Source: JAFECT01 sp963838235 (GTDB lineage: Bacteria; Pseudomonadota; Alphaproteobacteria; Caulobacterales; Caulobacteraceae). From it: a stretch of 64,000 bases of DNA. The stretch is from assembly GCA_963838235.1 (NCBI GenBank), contig CAWIQJ010000005.1:1364001-1428000 (forward strand), read 5' to 3'. The position numbers and the translations under genes are program-made. The notes under the pieces were generated by a model. It searched no databases. It was not told where the DNA came from and saw only the letters and a program-made list of their open reading frames with translations. Numbering within the stretch: position 1 is the first letter of the stretch; each line of letters starts with the position of its first letter. This document shows, piece after piece, positions 39,682 to 47,774 of this stretch.

Positions 39682-40659
39682 TGGTCACCGATGCGCCACC
39701 AGCGGCCTGGGACTGTCGCTGGTCGAGGCCCTGACTCAGTCCGGTTGGTTCGTGCGAGCGAACGGGCGCAATCCCGGCGCGCGCGCACGGCTGGAGCGGA
39801 TGGGCGCCCAGGTCATGCTCAGCGACCTGCTGGAAGTCGACCCGCAAGCGCTGTGTGCCGGAATTGACACCGTGTTCCATGCCGCGGCGCTTTCGAGTCC
39901 ATGGGGGCCCGAACGCGCATTCCGACGCATGAACGTCGATGTGACCTCCGCCCCGCTGACCGCAACGCGGACGTCGGGCGTGAAGCGCTTCGTCTTCGTC
40001 TCCTCGCCGTCGATCTATGCCGAGTTTCGCGACCGGCCGAACCTGACCGAGGCCGATCCGCCCGCCGCGCATCCCTTGAACGCCTATGCCCGGACCAAGC
40101 TCGCCGCGGAAAGACTTGTGCTCGCCGCCGACACGCGGATTTCCACACCACCGCCATCCGCCCGCGCGGCCTGATCGGCCCGGACGACAAGGTGGTCCTG
40201 CCGCGCATCGTGCGGATCGTGGAGCGCGGTTCGATTCCCTTGTTCCGTAACGGAAACGCCGAGGCAGAGCTCACCGATGTGCGCGACGGCGTGCGCGCTC
40301 TGATCCTCGCCGCGGAAAATATCGACAAGGTCGCGGGCCGGCCGGTGAACATCGCCGGCGGTAAGCCGGTGCGCCTGCGCGACCTCGCAGAACGCCTGGC
40401 GGTCGCGCTAGGCAAGCCGCTCAAATTCAAGCCGATCCCGATGGCGATCGCGCGTCCGCTGGCGACGCTGTCAGAAGCGGTCTGCGCCGCCCTGCCCGGT
40501 TCGCCCGAGCCGGTGCTGACGCCCTACACCCTCGCCAACCTCGCCTACACCCAGACCTTCGACCTGATCTTTGCGCGCGAGGCGCTGGGGTTCGAACCAC
40601 AATACGACGCCATCGCCGAGGCGGTGGCTCTGGCGCCGAAATTGGCGCGCAAGCCATGA
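39642..40659 (+). CDS. Extended SDR / NAD-dependent epimerase, 3beta-HSD/OleD-like, frameshifted
   Basis: About 335 residues. The Rossmann start ALVTG-ATSGLGLSLVEAL is broken by a two-base excess at about 39690; later parts are CAGIDTVFHAAALSSPWGPE, KRFVFVSSPSIYAEF, the catalytic Tyr-x3-Lys in HPLNAYARTKLAAERLVLAA, then after a break near 40140 TTAIRPRGLIGPDDKVVLPR, AGRPVNIAGGKPVRLRDLAE and YTLANLAYTQTFDLIFAREA. Such enzymes oxidise or reduce beta-hydroxy/keto groups; OleD reduces the OleA product. The start is uncertain: GTG 39642 lies inside the palindromic repeat, whereas ATG 39604 overlaps the upstream stop. The stop overlaps the MBL start (ATGA). Confidence 0.78.
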
Positions 40660-41501
40660 CCCGCTGTCGCCTGCATATTCTGAAGGCCGGCGCCTGCCGC
40701 CATCCCGCGGTGAGCACGCGCGCGGGCGCAAGCCTGAGGCCCGCGGTCTATCCGGCCCTCGTCGGCCTGATCCTGCACCCGAGCGAGGGCGCGGTCCTGT
40801 TCGACACCGGTTACGACCCCGCGTTCTTCGCCGCGACCCGGCCGTTTCCCGAACGCTTCTACCGCTGGACCACGCCGGTCGACCTCCCGCGCGGCGAAGC
40901 GGCGGCCGATCAACTGAAGCGGTTCGGCCTGGCCCCAAGCGACGTGCGCGCCGTCGTCGCCTCGCATTTCCATGGCGACCATGTCGCGGGCCTGCACGCC
41001 TTTCCCGACGCCACGCTTTACTGCGCCCGCGCGGGGCTCGAGCAGCTGAAGCGGTCCGGCCGTTTCGCTCGCGTCCGCCGCGGCGTGCTGTCCGCCCTGG
41101 TGCCCGAAGCGTTCGCCGCCCGCGCGCGCTTTTTCGAGGACCTGCCGCGTGTTTCGCTCGGGTCCGAACTCCAGCCGTTCGAGAGCGGCGCGGACCTGTT
41201 CGGCGACGGCTCTCTAGTGGCGGTGGAACTGCCCGGCCACTGCCCAGGTCACTGGGGCCTGGTGCTCCGTGACGAGAACGACCAGCGCGTCTTTCTGGTC
41301 GCCGACGCCGCCTGGTCGCGCGCAGCCATCCGCGACGACGCGCCGCCGCCGCGCCTCACCACCGCCCTGCTCGGTCATACCGCGACCTACCGCGCGACGC
41401 TGACCGCGCTGAACGCGCTCTGGACACGCAACCCGACACTGAAGCTAACCCCGTCCCATTGTCCCGAAGCTGCGTCCGAGGCGATGACCGATGGCGACTG
41501 A
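40656..41501 (+). CDS. MBL-fold metallo-hydrolase
   Basis: 281 residues. The metal motif is complete: His104, His106, Asp108, His109 in SHFHGDHV, His195 and His199 in ELPGHCPGHWGLVL, Asp217 in VADAAW, and a late His in LTPSHCPEA. This is the quorum-lactonase/glyoxalase II type of site, which hydrolyses thioesters, lactones or similar esters. Inside this operon a thioesterase- or lactonase-like step on the assembled product is a reasonable guess. It overlaps genes on both sides. Confidence 0.85.
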   Translation: MTRCRLHILKAGACRHPAVSTRAGASLRPAVYPALVGLILHPSEGAVLFDTGYDPAFFAATRPFPERFYRWTTPVDLPRGEAAADQLKRFGLAPSDVRAVVASHFHGDHVAGLHAFPDATLYCARAGLEQLKRSGRFARVRRGVLSALVPEAFAARARFFEDLPRVSLGSELQPFESGADLFGDGSLVAVELPGHCPGHWGLVLRDENDQRVFLVADAAWSRAAIRDDAPPPRLTTALLGHTATYRATLTALNALWTRNPTLKLTPSHCPEAASEAMTDGD

Positions 41502-42738
41502 CCGTGCGGCGATCTTCCGGGCCTGGGCCGACGCGCGCGTCACCCACCCGCACAACCGCACCGCCATCACCGCGCGCCAGCATCGCCTGTGGCGGCGGAT
41601 GAAGCCCGCCCTGGTGCGCACGCCCGCACTCGCGCCTCTCGCCGGTCAGCCGCTCGAAGCCTTCCCGATCGTCGACGCCCAGGATCTGCGGCGCGATTTC
41701 GAGGCGTGGAACAGTCTCGGCGTCACGCGCGAGGCGGCGGAGCGGGCCGCGGAAGCGGGAGAATCCGGCGGCGCGGGCGAAGTTGCGCCCGGAGTTACCG
41801 TGGGGTTCTCGACCGGGACCGCGGGCGAGCGCGGCCTGTTCCTCACCAGCCGCAGCGAGCGGACCCAATACCTGGGCCACATCCTGGCGCGGCTGCTGCC
41901 GGCCGATGCGCTGTTCCGCAAACGGCGGGTCGCGCTTTGCCTGCGCGCCGACAACCGGCTCTATCGCGACGTGGAAGCGGCGGGGCCGATCGAATTCCGC
42001 TTCTTCGGTCTCGACCTGACGCCCGATGGGCTGCGCGATTTCGCGCCGGACATCCTGATCGCGCCGAGCGGGGTGCTGGCGAACCTGGCGCGGCGCATCC
42101 GCTCCGGCGACGGGCGACTGCCGCTTCTGGAACGGCTGTTCTACGGTGCAGAGCCGATGGACGAGGTGGAGCGCGGCTGGATCGCCTCGGCGCTCGGCGC
42201 ACGGCCCGACCCGATCTACCAAGCGACCGAGGGGTTCCTGGGTGCGAGCTGCAAGCACGGCCTGCTGCATCTCAACGAAGACGTCCTGATCGTCGAGCGC
42301 GAGCCCGTGCCGGGGACAACACGCTTCCGCCCCATCGTCACCGACCTGCGGCGCACGAGCCAGCCGATGGTGCGCGTGCGGCTCGACGACCTGCTCGAAC
42401 CCATCGACGCCCTCTGTCCCTGCGGCTCGTCCTGCCAGCCGGTGCGGGGCGTCGAAGGCCGCGCGTCGGACCTGTGGCGCTGGGGAGAGGCGGTGGTGAC
42501 CCCGCGCGAGGTCGCAGATGCGCTGTCCCGCTCGACCGGCCCCGCCTGCGACTGGCGCGCGACCGGCAGCCCCGGTCAGGTGCGGTTCGAGGTGGTCAAG
42601 GAGGCCGATGCGGCTGCGGCCGTGTCGGCGCTCGAAGCGGCGCTTCGCCGGCGTCATGCCGAGGTCCCGGTCGTCGCCGCGCCCTTCACGCCCCAGGCGG
42701 GGCCGAAGCGACGGCGGGTGACCTGGAGCGATGGCTAA
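41491..42738 (+). CDS. F390-synthetase-related adenylate-forming enzyme
   Basis: 415 residues, short for the ANL superfamily and like the coenzyme F390 synthetase/PaaK-type branch. Visible parts are the nucleotide loop VTVGFSTGTAGERGLFL, ALCLRADNRLYRDVEAAGP, LDLTPDGLRDFAPDILIAPS, the adenine-side LLERLFYGAEPMDEVERGW, YQATEGFLGASCKHGLLHLN, TDLRRTSQPMVRVRLDDLL and a cysteine cluster LCPCGSSCQPV. These enzymes activate a carboxylate as an acyl-AMP. It overlaps the MBL gene by 11 bases and the ATP-grasp gene by 8, so the products are made from one message. Confidence 0.8.
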   Translation: MATDRAAIFRAWADARVTHPHNRTAITARQHRLWRRMKPALVRTPALAPLAGQPLEAFPIVDAQDLRRDFEAWNSLGVTREAAERAAEAGESGGAGEVAPGVTVGFSTGTAGERGLFLTSRSERTQYLGHILARLLPADALFRKRRVALCLRADNRLYRDVEAAGPIEFRFFGLDLTPDGLRDFAPDILIAPSGVLANLARRIRSGDGRLPLLERLFYGAEPMDEVERGWIASALGARPDPIYQATEGFLGASCKHGLLHLNEDVLIVEREPVPGTTRFRPIVTDLRRTSQPMVRVRLDDLLEPIDALCPCGSSCQPVRGVEGRASDLWRWGEAVVTPREVADALSRSTGPACDWRATGSPGQVRFEVVKEADAAAAVSALEAALRRRHAEVPVVAAPFTPQAGPKRRRVTWSDG

Positions 42739-43888
42739 GCGCGTCCTGATCACCGGCGCCCGGGCGCCCGCCGCGCTGGAGCTGGCGCGCGGCTTCGCGG
42801 CCGCGGGGTTCGAGGTCCACATGGCGGACTGTTCGCGCGCCCGCATCGCGCGCTGGTCCAAGACGCCCGCCGCCGTCCACGCCTATGCCGCGCCGCGTCG
42901 CGAACCCGAGCGGTTCGCTCGGGATATCGACCGGCTCGCGCAAGCACTTGATCCGATGATGATCGTTCCCGCTTGCGAGGAGGTCTTCCACCTCGCCGCC
43001 CTGGCCGACCGCAGCCTCTTGGGCGAACGCCTGTTCGCGCCGCCCCTCGACGTCCTGGCGCGTGTGCATTCCAAGGCGCGGTTCATCGACGAAGCCCGCG
43101 CGCTGGGCCTCCCCGTCCCCGACACCCGGCGGCTGGCCGGCGAAGAGGACCTGAAGGCCGTGGCTGGCCGCGCGCGGGACCTCGTCTTCAAGCCCGAGTT
43201 CTCCCGCTTCGGCGTCAAGACCCTGGTCGGGCCCGGTCCGGACCGCCTCGCCGCGGTCAAGCCGACAGCCGAGAGGGTCTGGGTCGCCCAGCAGCGCATC
43301 GGCGGTGAGGACGCGAGTTTCTATGCTGTCGCCCGCGAGGGCCGGTTGACCGCCTTTTCCGCCTACCGGTCGAGCTGGCGCCTGGCCGGCGGCGCCGCCT
43401 ATGCCTTCGCCCCGGTCGAGGCCGCCCTCGCCGCCCGGCTGCGCGCCATGGCTGAGGTCCTGGCCGAAAGGCTCGTGGTCCGCGGCCAGTTCGCCTGCGA
43501 CCTGGTGATCGACGCCGCGGGCGACCCCTGGCTGATCGAGTGCAATCCACGCGCGGTCAGCGGCGCGCATCTGTTTCCGCCGGGCCCTGACCTGGCCAAC
43601 GCCTTGCTCGGTCGCGGCGAAGCAGCCGCAGGTCCCGCTGCCTCGGCCCACATCGCCCCGGCGCTCTGGCGCTACGGCCTGCCCGCGGCGCTGCGCGAGA
43701 AGCGGTTGGACGCCTGGAACCGCGAGCGCGCGAACGGCCGCGACGTGCTATCCGCGCCGGGAGACCGGGGACCAGTGCTGGGGGCGCTGATGGACAGTTT
43801 TGAGTTCAGCCTGCGCGCGGTCCGGTCCGGCGTCAGCCTCGAGGCGGCGATGACCGCGGACATCGAGTGGAACGGGGAGCCCCTATGA
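42731..43888 (+). CDS. ATP-grasp ligase-like protein
   Basis: 385 residues. The N-terminal part is a Rossmann-like preATP-grasp domain (RVLITGARAPAALELARGFA). ATP-grasp signs follow: VPDTRRLAGEEDLKAVAGRA, LVFKPEFSRFGVKTLVG (ATP-binding Lys), VWVAQQRIGGEDASFYAVAR, and the metal-binding end QFACDLVIDAAGDPWLIECN followed by PRAVSGAHLF. ATP-grasp enzymes couple a carboxylate to an amine or thiol through an acyl phosphate. The specific partner is unknown. It overlaps the upstream gene by 8 bases and ends 10 bases before the oxygenase. Confidence 0.83.
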   Translation: MAKRVLITGARAPAALELARGFAAAGFEVHMADCSRARIARWSKTPAAVHAYAAPRREPERFARDIDRLAQALDPMMIVPACEEVFHLAALADRSLLGERLFAPPLDVLARVHSKARFIDEARALGLPVPDTRRLAGEEDLKAVAGRARDLVFKPEFSRFGVKTLVGPGPDRLAAVKPTAERVWVAQQRIGGEDASFYAVAREGRLTAFSAYRSSWRLAGGAAYAFAPVEAALAARLRAMAEVLAERLVVRGQFACDLVIDAAGDPWLIECNPRAVSGAHLFPPGPDLANALLGRGEAAAGPAASAHIAPALWRYGLPAALREKRLDAWNRERANGRDVLSAPGDRGPVLGALMDSFEFSLRAVRSGVSLEAAMTADIEWNGEPL

Positions 43889-43898
43889 CGAGGCAATC

Positions 43899-44912
43899 TT
43901 GACACCGCTCCCGGACTCCATCGCCAAGAGCTGGCAGCTCATCGCCCTGTCGCGCGACGTGAAAGCCAGGCCCCTGGCCCGCGTGCTCGCCAACACGCCG
44001 ATCGTACTGTTCCGCGCCAACGGCCGCACGGTCGCGTTCGAGGACCGGTGTCCGCATCGCAACTATCCTCTCTCGCTCGGGCGCGTGCAGGGCGACAGCC
44101 TCCAGTGCGCCTACCACGGCTGGCGTTTCGACGCGGACGGCCGCTGCGTGGAGGCGCCGGGCTGCACGCTCGGCGACGGCGAAGACGCGCGTTTCTCTGC
44201 GTTCCCTTTGCCGACGATCGAGCGCCATGGCGGTGTTTTCGTACGTCTTTCTGCAAACGGGCCCGACGATCTGCACGATCTCGGCGACTGGGGCGCCGAC
44301 AGGCACGACCATTTCTGGTGGGATCAGGGCGTATGGCGCGGACGTGCGCTCGATGCGGTGGAGAATGTGCTCGACCCGTTCCACACCAATTTCATCCACC
44401 ACGGCTTCATCCGCCGCCGCGACCGGCGCCTGCCGGTGGATCTGGTCACCCGCGTGTTCGAGGACGGCATCGAACAGGTAATCGAGCAGAAGACGCCCGA
44501 CGTGGGCTGGATGTCCCGCGCCCTGGAGCCCGACCGCCAGCGCAGCCGCACGCGCCTCTATGCTCCCACCACCATCCAGGCGCGCTGGGAAGGCCGGGAC
44601 AAACTGACGCTGTGCGTCACCGCCTTCTTCACACCCGAAACCGAGACGAGCTTTCGCCCCTTCGCCTGCTTCACCACCCCCAAGGGCCGCGGGCCGGGCT
44701 GGCTGAAAGAGGCGGCGATCCGCCTGTTCCTGGAGCCGGTGGTGGCGCAGGACCGGCGCGCGCTGGCCGCCCAGCTCGGCGCCATCGAGGCCTTCGGCGG
44801 ACCGCGGTTCCAGCAGGGCCCGGGCGACCTTCTCGGCAGCCGTGTGGCGCGTCTGTATCAGGGTGAGTTGCTCGAACCCGGCGAGGAAGGTCCGTTCGCG
44901 CGGACCCTGTAA
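43899..44912 (+). CDS. Rieske non-heme iron oxygenase, alpha-subunit type
   Basis: 337 residues. The Rieske cluster is ligated by Cys51/His53 (CPHRNYPLSLG) and Cys70/His73 (LQCAYHGWRF). The mononuclear iron site is Asp159, His162 and His167 in ENVLDPFHTNFIHHGF. Enzymes of this shape (PobA/KshA/VanA type) hydroxylate or demethylate ring or aliphatic substrates and need a separate reductase, not present here. The TTG start at 43899 is supported by ACGAGG six bases upstream. As last gene of the operon it may tailor the product. A near-palindrome follows the stop directly. Confidence 0.87.
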   Translation: MTPLPDSIAKSWQLIALSRDVKARPLARVLANTPIVLFRANGRTVAFEDRCPHRNYPLSLGRVQGDSLQCAYHGWRFDADGRCVEAPGCTLGDGEDARFSAFPLPTIERHGGVFVRLSANGPDDLHDLGDWGADRHDHFWWDQGVWRGRALDAVENVLDPFHTNFIHHGFIRRRDRRLPVDLVTRVFEDGIEQVIEQKTPDVGWMSRALEPDRQRSRTRLYAPTTIQARWEGRDKLTLCVTAFFTPETETSFRPFACFTTPKGRGPGWLKEAAIRLFLEPVVAQDRRALAAQLGAIEAFGGPRFQQGPGDLLGSRVARLYQGELLEPGEEGPFARTL

Positions 44913-44930
44913 TTTCGTCCGTGGACGAAA
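44913..44930. repeat. Inverted repeat right after the Rieske gene
   Basis: TTTCGTCC (44913-44920) and GGACGAAA (44923-44930) separated by two bases, starting on the base after the stop codon and followed by AAAATTTT. The loop is too short for a standard hairpin; it could be a terminator in both directions when melted, or a regulator site in the 121-base gap before dnaB. Confidence 0.45.
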
Positions 44931-45033
44931 AAATTTTCCGCTGCGGTCGCAGGCCTGTGGACAGGCGAGCGCGATAGGGGAAAAACAATTTGGTCGCATC
45001 CCTGTCGCCGCGTAGCTGAGTTATCGGAGACCG

Positions 45034-46521
45034 ATGACCCTCCCCGCATTTGCTCCCGGACAGGACGCCGAAGGCACGGCCGTGGCCAGCCTGCCGCACA
45101 ACCTCGAGGCCGAACAGGCGCTTCTGGGCGCGGTGCTGTTCGACAACGCCGCCTTCGAGCGTCTGGGCGACCATATTCAGGGGCGCCATTTCTTCGAGCC
45201 GTTCCACCAGCGCCTCTACGACGCGATCGAAGATTATGTGCGCAAGGGCCAGCTGGCCGAGCCGATCCAGCTGATGGAGCGCTTCCGCCGCGATCCTGCG
45301 TTTGAGGAACTGGGCGGGCTGCGCTATCTCGCCGACCTGGTCGACCGCGCGCCGCCGGCGGCGAACGCGCCCGACTATGCGCGCATGGTCTATGACCTGG
45401 CGCTGCGCCGCGACCTGATCCGCATCGGCGGCGAGATGGCCAAGTCCGCCACCGACGACGCCGAGCACGAGGCGCGCGACCAGATCGAAAGCGCCGAACA
45501 ACAGCTCTACGAACTGGCCGAACACGGCGCGGCTTCGTCCAATGGTTTCATGCCCTTCGCCACCGCCTTAAGCGGCGCCGTGAAGATGACCGCAGAGGCG
45601 TTCGAGCGCGACGGCGGGCTCGCCGGCGTCGCCACCGGCCTGATCGACCTCGATAAGCGCCTGGGCGGGCTCTATCCGTCCGACCTTCTGATCCTGGCGG
45701 GTCGTCCCTCGATGGGAAAGACCGCGCTGGCCACCAACATCGCCTTCCACGTGGCGCGCACCTATGCCTGGGAGCCGCAGCCGGATGGGTCGCGCAAGAC
45801 CGTCCGTGGCGGCGTGGTGGCGTTCTTCTCCCTCGAAATGAGCGCCGAACAGCTCGCCATGCGTCTACTGGCCGACGTGTCGGGCGTGTCGTCGGACCGG
45901 TTGCGCAAGGGTGAGATCGACTCCTCGGAGTTCGCCCGCGTGCGCGACGCCGCCGTCGAGATCCAGGAGGCCCCGCTCTACATCGACGACACCGGCGGCC
46001 TGTCGATCGCCAAACTCGCCGCACGCGCGCGGCGCCTGAAGCGCCAGACCGGCCTCGACCTGATCGTGGTCGACTATCTGCAGCTGATCACCGGCTCCGA
46101 AGCGCGGCGCCAGGAAAGCCGCGTGCAGGAGGTGAGCGAGATCACCCAGAGCCTGAAGGCGATCGCCAAGGAGCTCGACGTGCCGGTGCTGGCGCTGTCG
46201 CAGCTCTCGCGCCAGGTCGAGAACCGCGAGGACAAGCGACCGCAACTCTCGGACCTGCGGGAATCCGGCTCGATCGAACAGGACGCGGACGTGGTCATGT
46301 TCGTGTACCGCGAGAGCTATTACAAATCGCGCGCCGAACCGCGCGAGGGCACGCCCGAGCACCTCGCCTGGCAGGAGGAGATGGACCAGTTGCGCAACCT
46401 CGCCGAAGTGATCATCGGCAAACAGCGCCACGGCCCCATCGGCACGGTGAAACTGTCCTTTAACGAAGAGCTGACCCGCTTCGGCAACCTGGCGCGCGAG
46501 GGGCGGTTCGAGGGGTACTGA
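45034..46521 (+). CDS. dnaB: Replicative DNA helicase DnaB
   Basis: 495 residues. Hexameric helicase that opens the replication fork. N-terminal domain: SLPHNLEAEQALLGAVLFDN and HQRLYDAIEDYVRKGQL. RecA-like C-terminal domain: DKRLGGLYPSDLLILAGRPS with Walker A GRPSMGKTAL, VAFFSLEMSAEQLAMRLL, Walker B DLIVVDYLQLITGS, QLSRQVENREDKRPQLSDLR and QDADVVMFVYRESYY. Start at 45034 has a GGAG site. The gap upstream has no convincing DnaA box. Confidence 0.97.
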   Translation: MTLPAFAPGQDAEGTAVASLPHNLEAEQALLGAVLFDNAAFERLGDHIQGRHFFEPFHQRLYDAIEDYVRKGQLAEPIQLMERFRRDPAFEELGGLRYLADLVDRAPPAANAPDYARMVYDLALRRDLIRIGGEMAKSATDDAEHEARDQIESAEQQLYELAEHGAASSNGFMPFATALSGAVKMTAEAFERDGGLAGVATGLIDLDKRLGGLYPSDLLILAGRPSMGKTALATNIAFHVARTYAWEPQPDGSRKTVRGGVVAFFSLEMSAEQLAMRLLADVSGVSSDRLRKGEIDSSEFARVRDAAVEIQEAPLYIDDTGGLSIAKLAARARRLKRQTGLDLIVVDYLQLITGSEARRQESRVQEVSEITQSLKAIAKELDVPVLALSQLSRQVENREDKRPQLSDLRESGSIEQDADVVMFVYRESYYKSRAEPREGTPEHLAWQEEMDQLRNLAEVIIGKQRHGPIGTVKLSFNEELTRFGNLAREGRFEGY

Positions 46522-46535
46522 GGGCGGGATGGAAA

Positions 46536-46565
46536 ATCCTCCTCGGAGCAGAGCGAGGGGAGGAT
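46536..46565 (+). terminator. Possible hairpin after dnaB
   Basis: ATCCTCC (46536-46542) pairs with GGAGGAT (46559-46565), with additional TCG/CGA pairing inside. It lies 15 bases past the dnaB stop. No T-run follows, so termination is uncertain. Confidence 0.35.
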
Positions 46566-46637
46566 CTAGAAACACTATCCTCGCCCTCACCCAATCTCAT
46601 TTCCCCTTCCTCCAAATCCACGCTAAGCGCCCGTTCC

Positions 46638-47748
46638 ATGGCCTCCCCGCCCGACCCGCTAGCGCATGCACGGCTGAGCGTCGATCTCGACGCGCTCGCC
46701 GCCAATTTCCACACCCTGCGGAGCCTCTCTGTCGGGGCCGAGGTTGCGCCGGTGGTGAAGGCGCAGGGTTACGGCATGGGCGCAGAGGCGGTCGCGTTGC
46801 GCGCTGTGGGACGAGGGTGCGCGCAGCTTCTTCGTCGCGCGCGCTGCCGCTGGCGAAGCGCTCAGAGCCGCGCTCGGGCCGTCGCGGCCGGCGGCGATCT
46901 ATGTGTTCGACGGCTGCGTCGAGGGCGCGGCGCCGCGGCTGGCGGCGGCGGACCTGATCCCCGCGCTGGCGAGCCTAGAGGACGTGGCGCGCTGGCGCGA
47001 GCAGTCCAAGGGCGGCCCGCGCCTGAAGGCGGCGCTGCACGCGGAGACCGGGCTCAACCGACTGGGTCTTGCGCCAGACGATTGTGCGCGATTGTCGAAG
47101 ACGCCGTCGTTGCTCGAAGGCCTCGACGTGCAGCTGGTGATGAGCCACCTCGCCTGCGGGGCCGATCCGGACCATCCGTTGAACGCGCGCCAGCTTGCGA
47201 CCTTCCGTGATGTCGCCGCGATATTTCCATCCGTGCGTGCGAGCCTGTCCGCATCCGGAGGCATCCTGTTCGGCGAGGACTACCGTTTCGATCTCGTGCG
47301 GCCGGGCGTGGCGCTCTACGGCGGCGGACCGCGTGACGTTCCCGATCCCCGGCTGAAGACCGTCGCCGTGATGGAGGCGCGCATCCTGGCGGTGCGCGAG
47401 GTCAAGCCCGGCGAAAGCGTGGGCTATGGCGCGCGCTGGACGGCGGAGCGGCCAACCACGCTCGCAATCATCGGGGCGGGCTACGCCGATGCGCTGCTGT
47501 GCGCGAACTTTCCGAACGGCGCGGTATGGTTCGACGGCGCGCTGCGGCCGTTCGCGGGACGTCTTTCCATGGACCTCGCCGCCATTGACGTCACAGGCTC
47601 AGGGGCCGCGAGGCCGGGGGAATGGGTCGAGCTGTTCGGGACCAACCTGCCGGTGGAGACGGCGGCGCGCAACGCGGGCACGCTCTGCTACGAACTGCTC
47701 ACCGGTCTGGGCGCGCGAACGCCCCGGGTCTACCGGGGCGGTTCTTAA
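46638..47748 (+). CDS. alr: Alanine racemase, one frameshift
   Basis: 369 residues when repaired. A PLP enzyme that makes D-alanine for the wall. The first frame gives SVDLDALAANFHTLRSLS and the PLP lysine (Lys41) in VAPVVKAQGYGMGAEAV. A one-base excess near 46800-46810 shifts to the frame with IPALASLEDVARWREQSKGG, ETGLNRLGL, MSHLACGADPDHPLNARQLA, RPGVALYGG, the second catalytic Tyr in GESVGYGARWTAERP, and GRLSMDLAAIDVTG. The usual KADAYGxG around the lysine reads KAQGYGMG. It lies 116 bases after dnaB. Confidence 0.85.
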
Positions 47749-47774
47749 ACGTGTGAACTAGCGGTGCGGCGGTC

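Noticed and set aside
41356..42861. A 501-codon minus-strand frame across the adenylate-forming enzyme
   Set aside because: It spans two overlapping, well-supported plus-strand genes and contains no motif.
44931..45033. Possible DnaA box (CTGTGGACAG) or replication-related site before dnaB
   Set aside because: The match to the DnaA consensus is too weak and there is no cluster of boxes.
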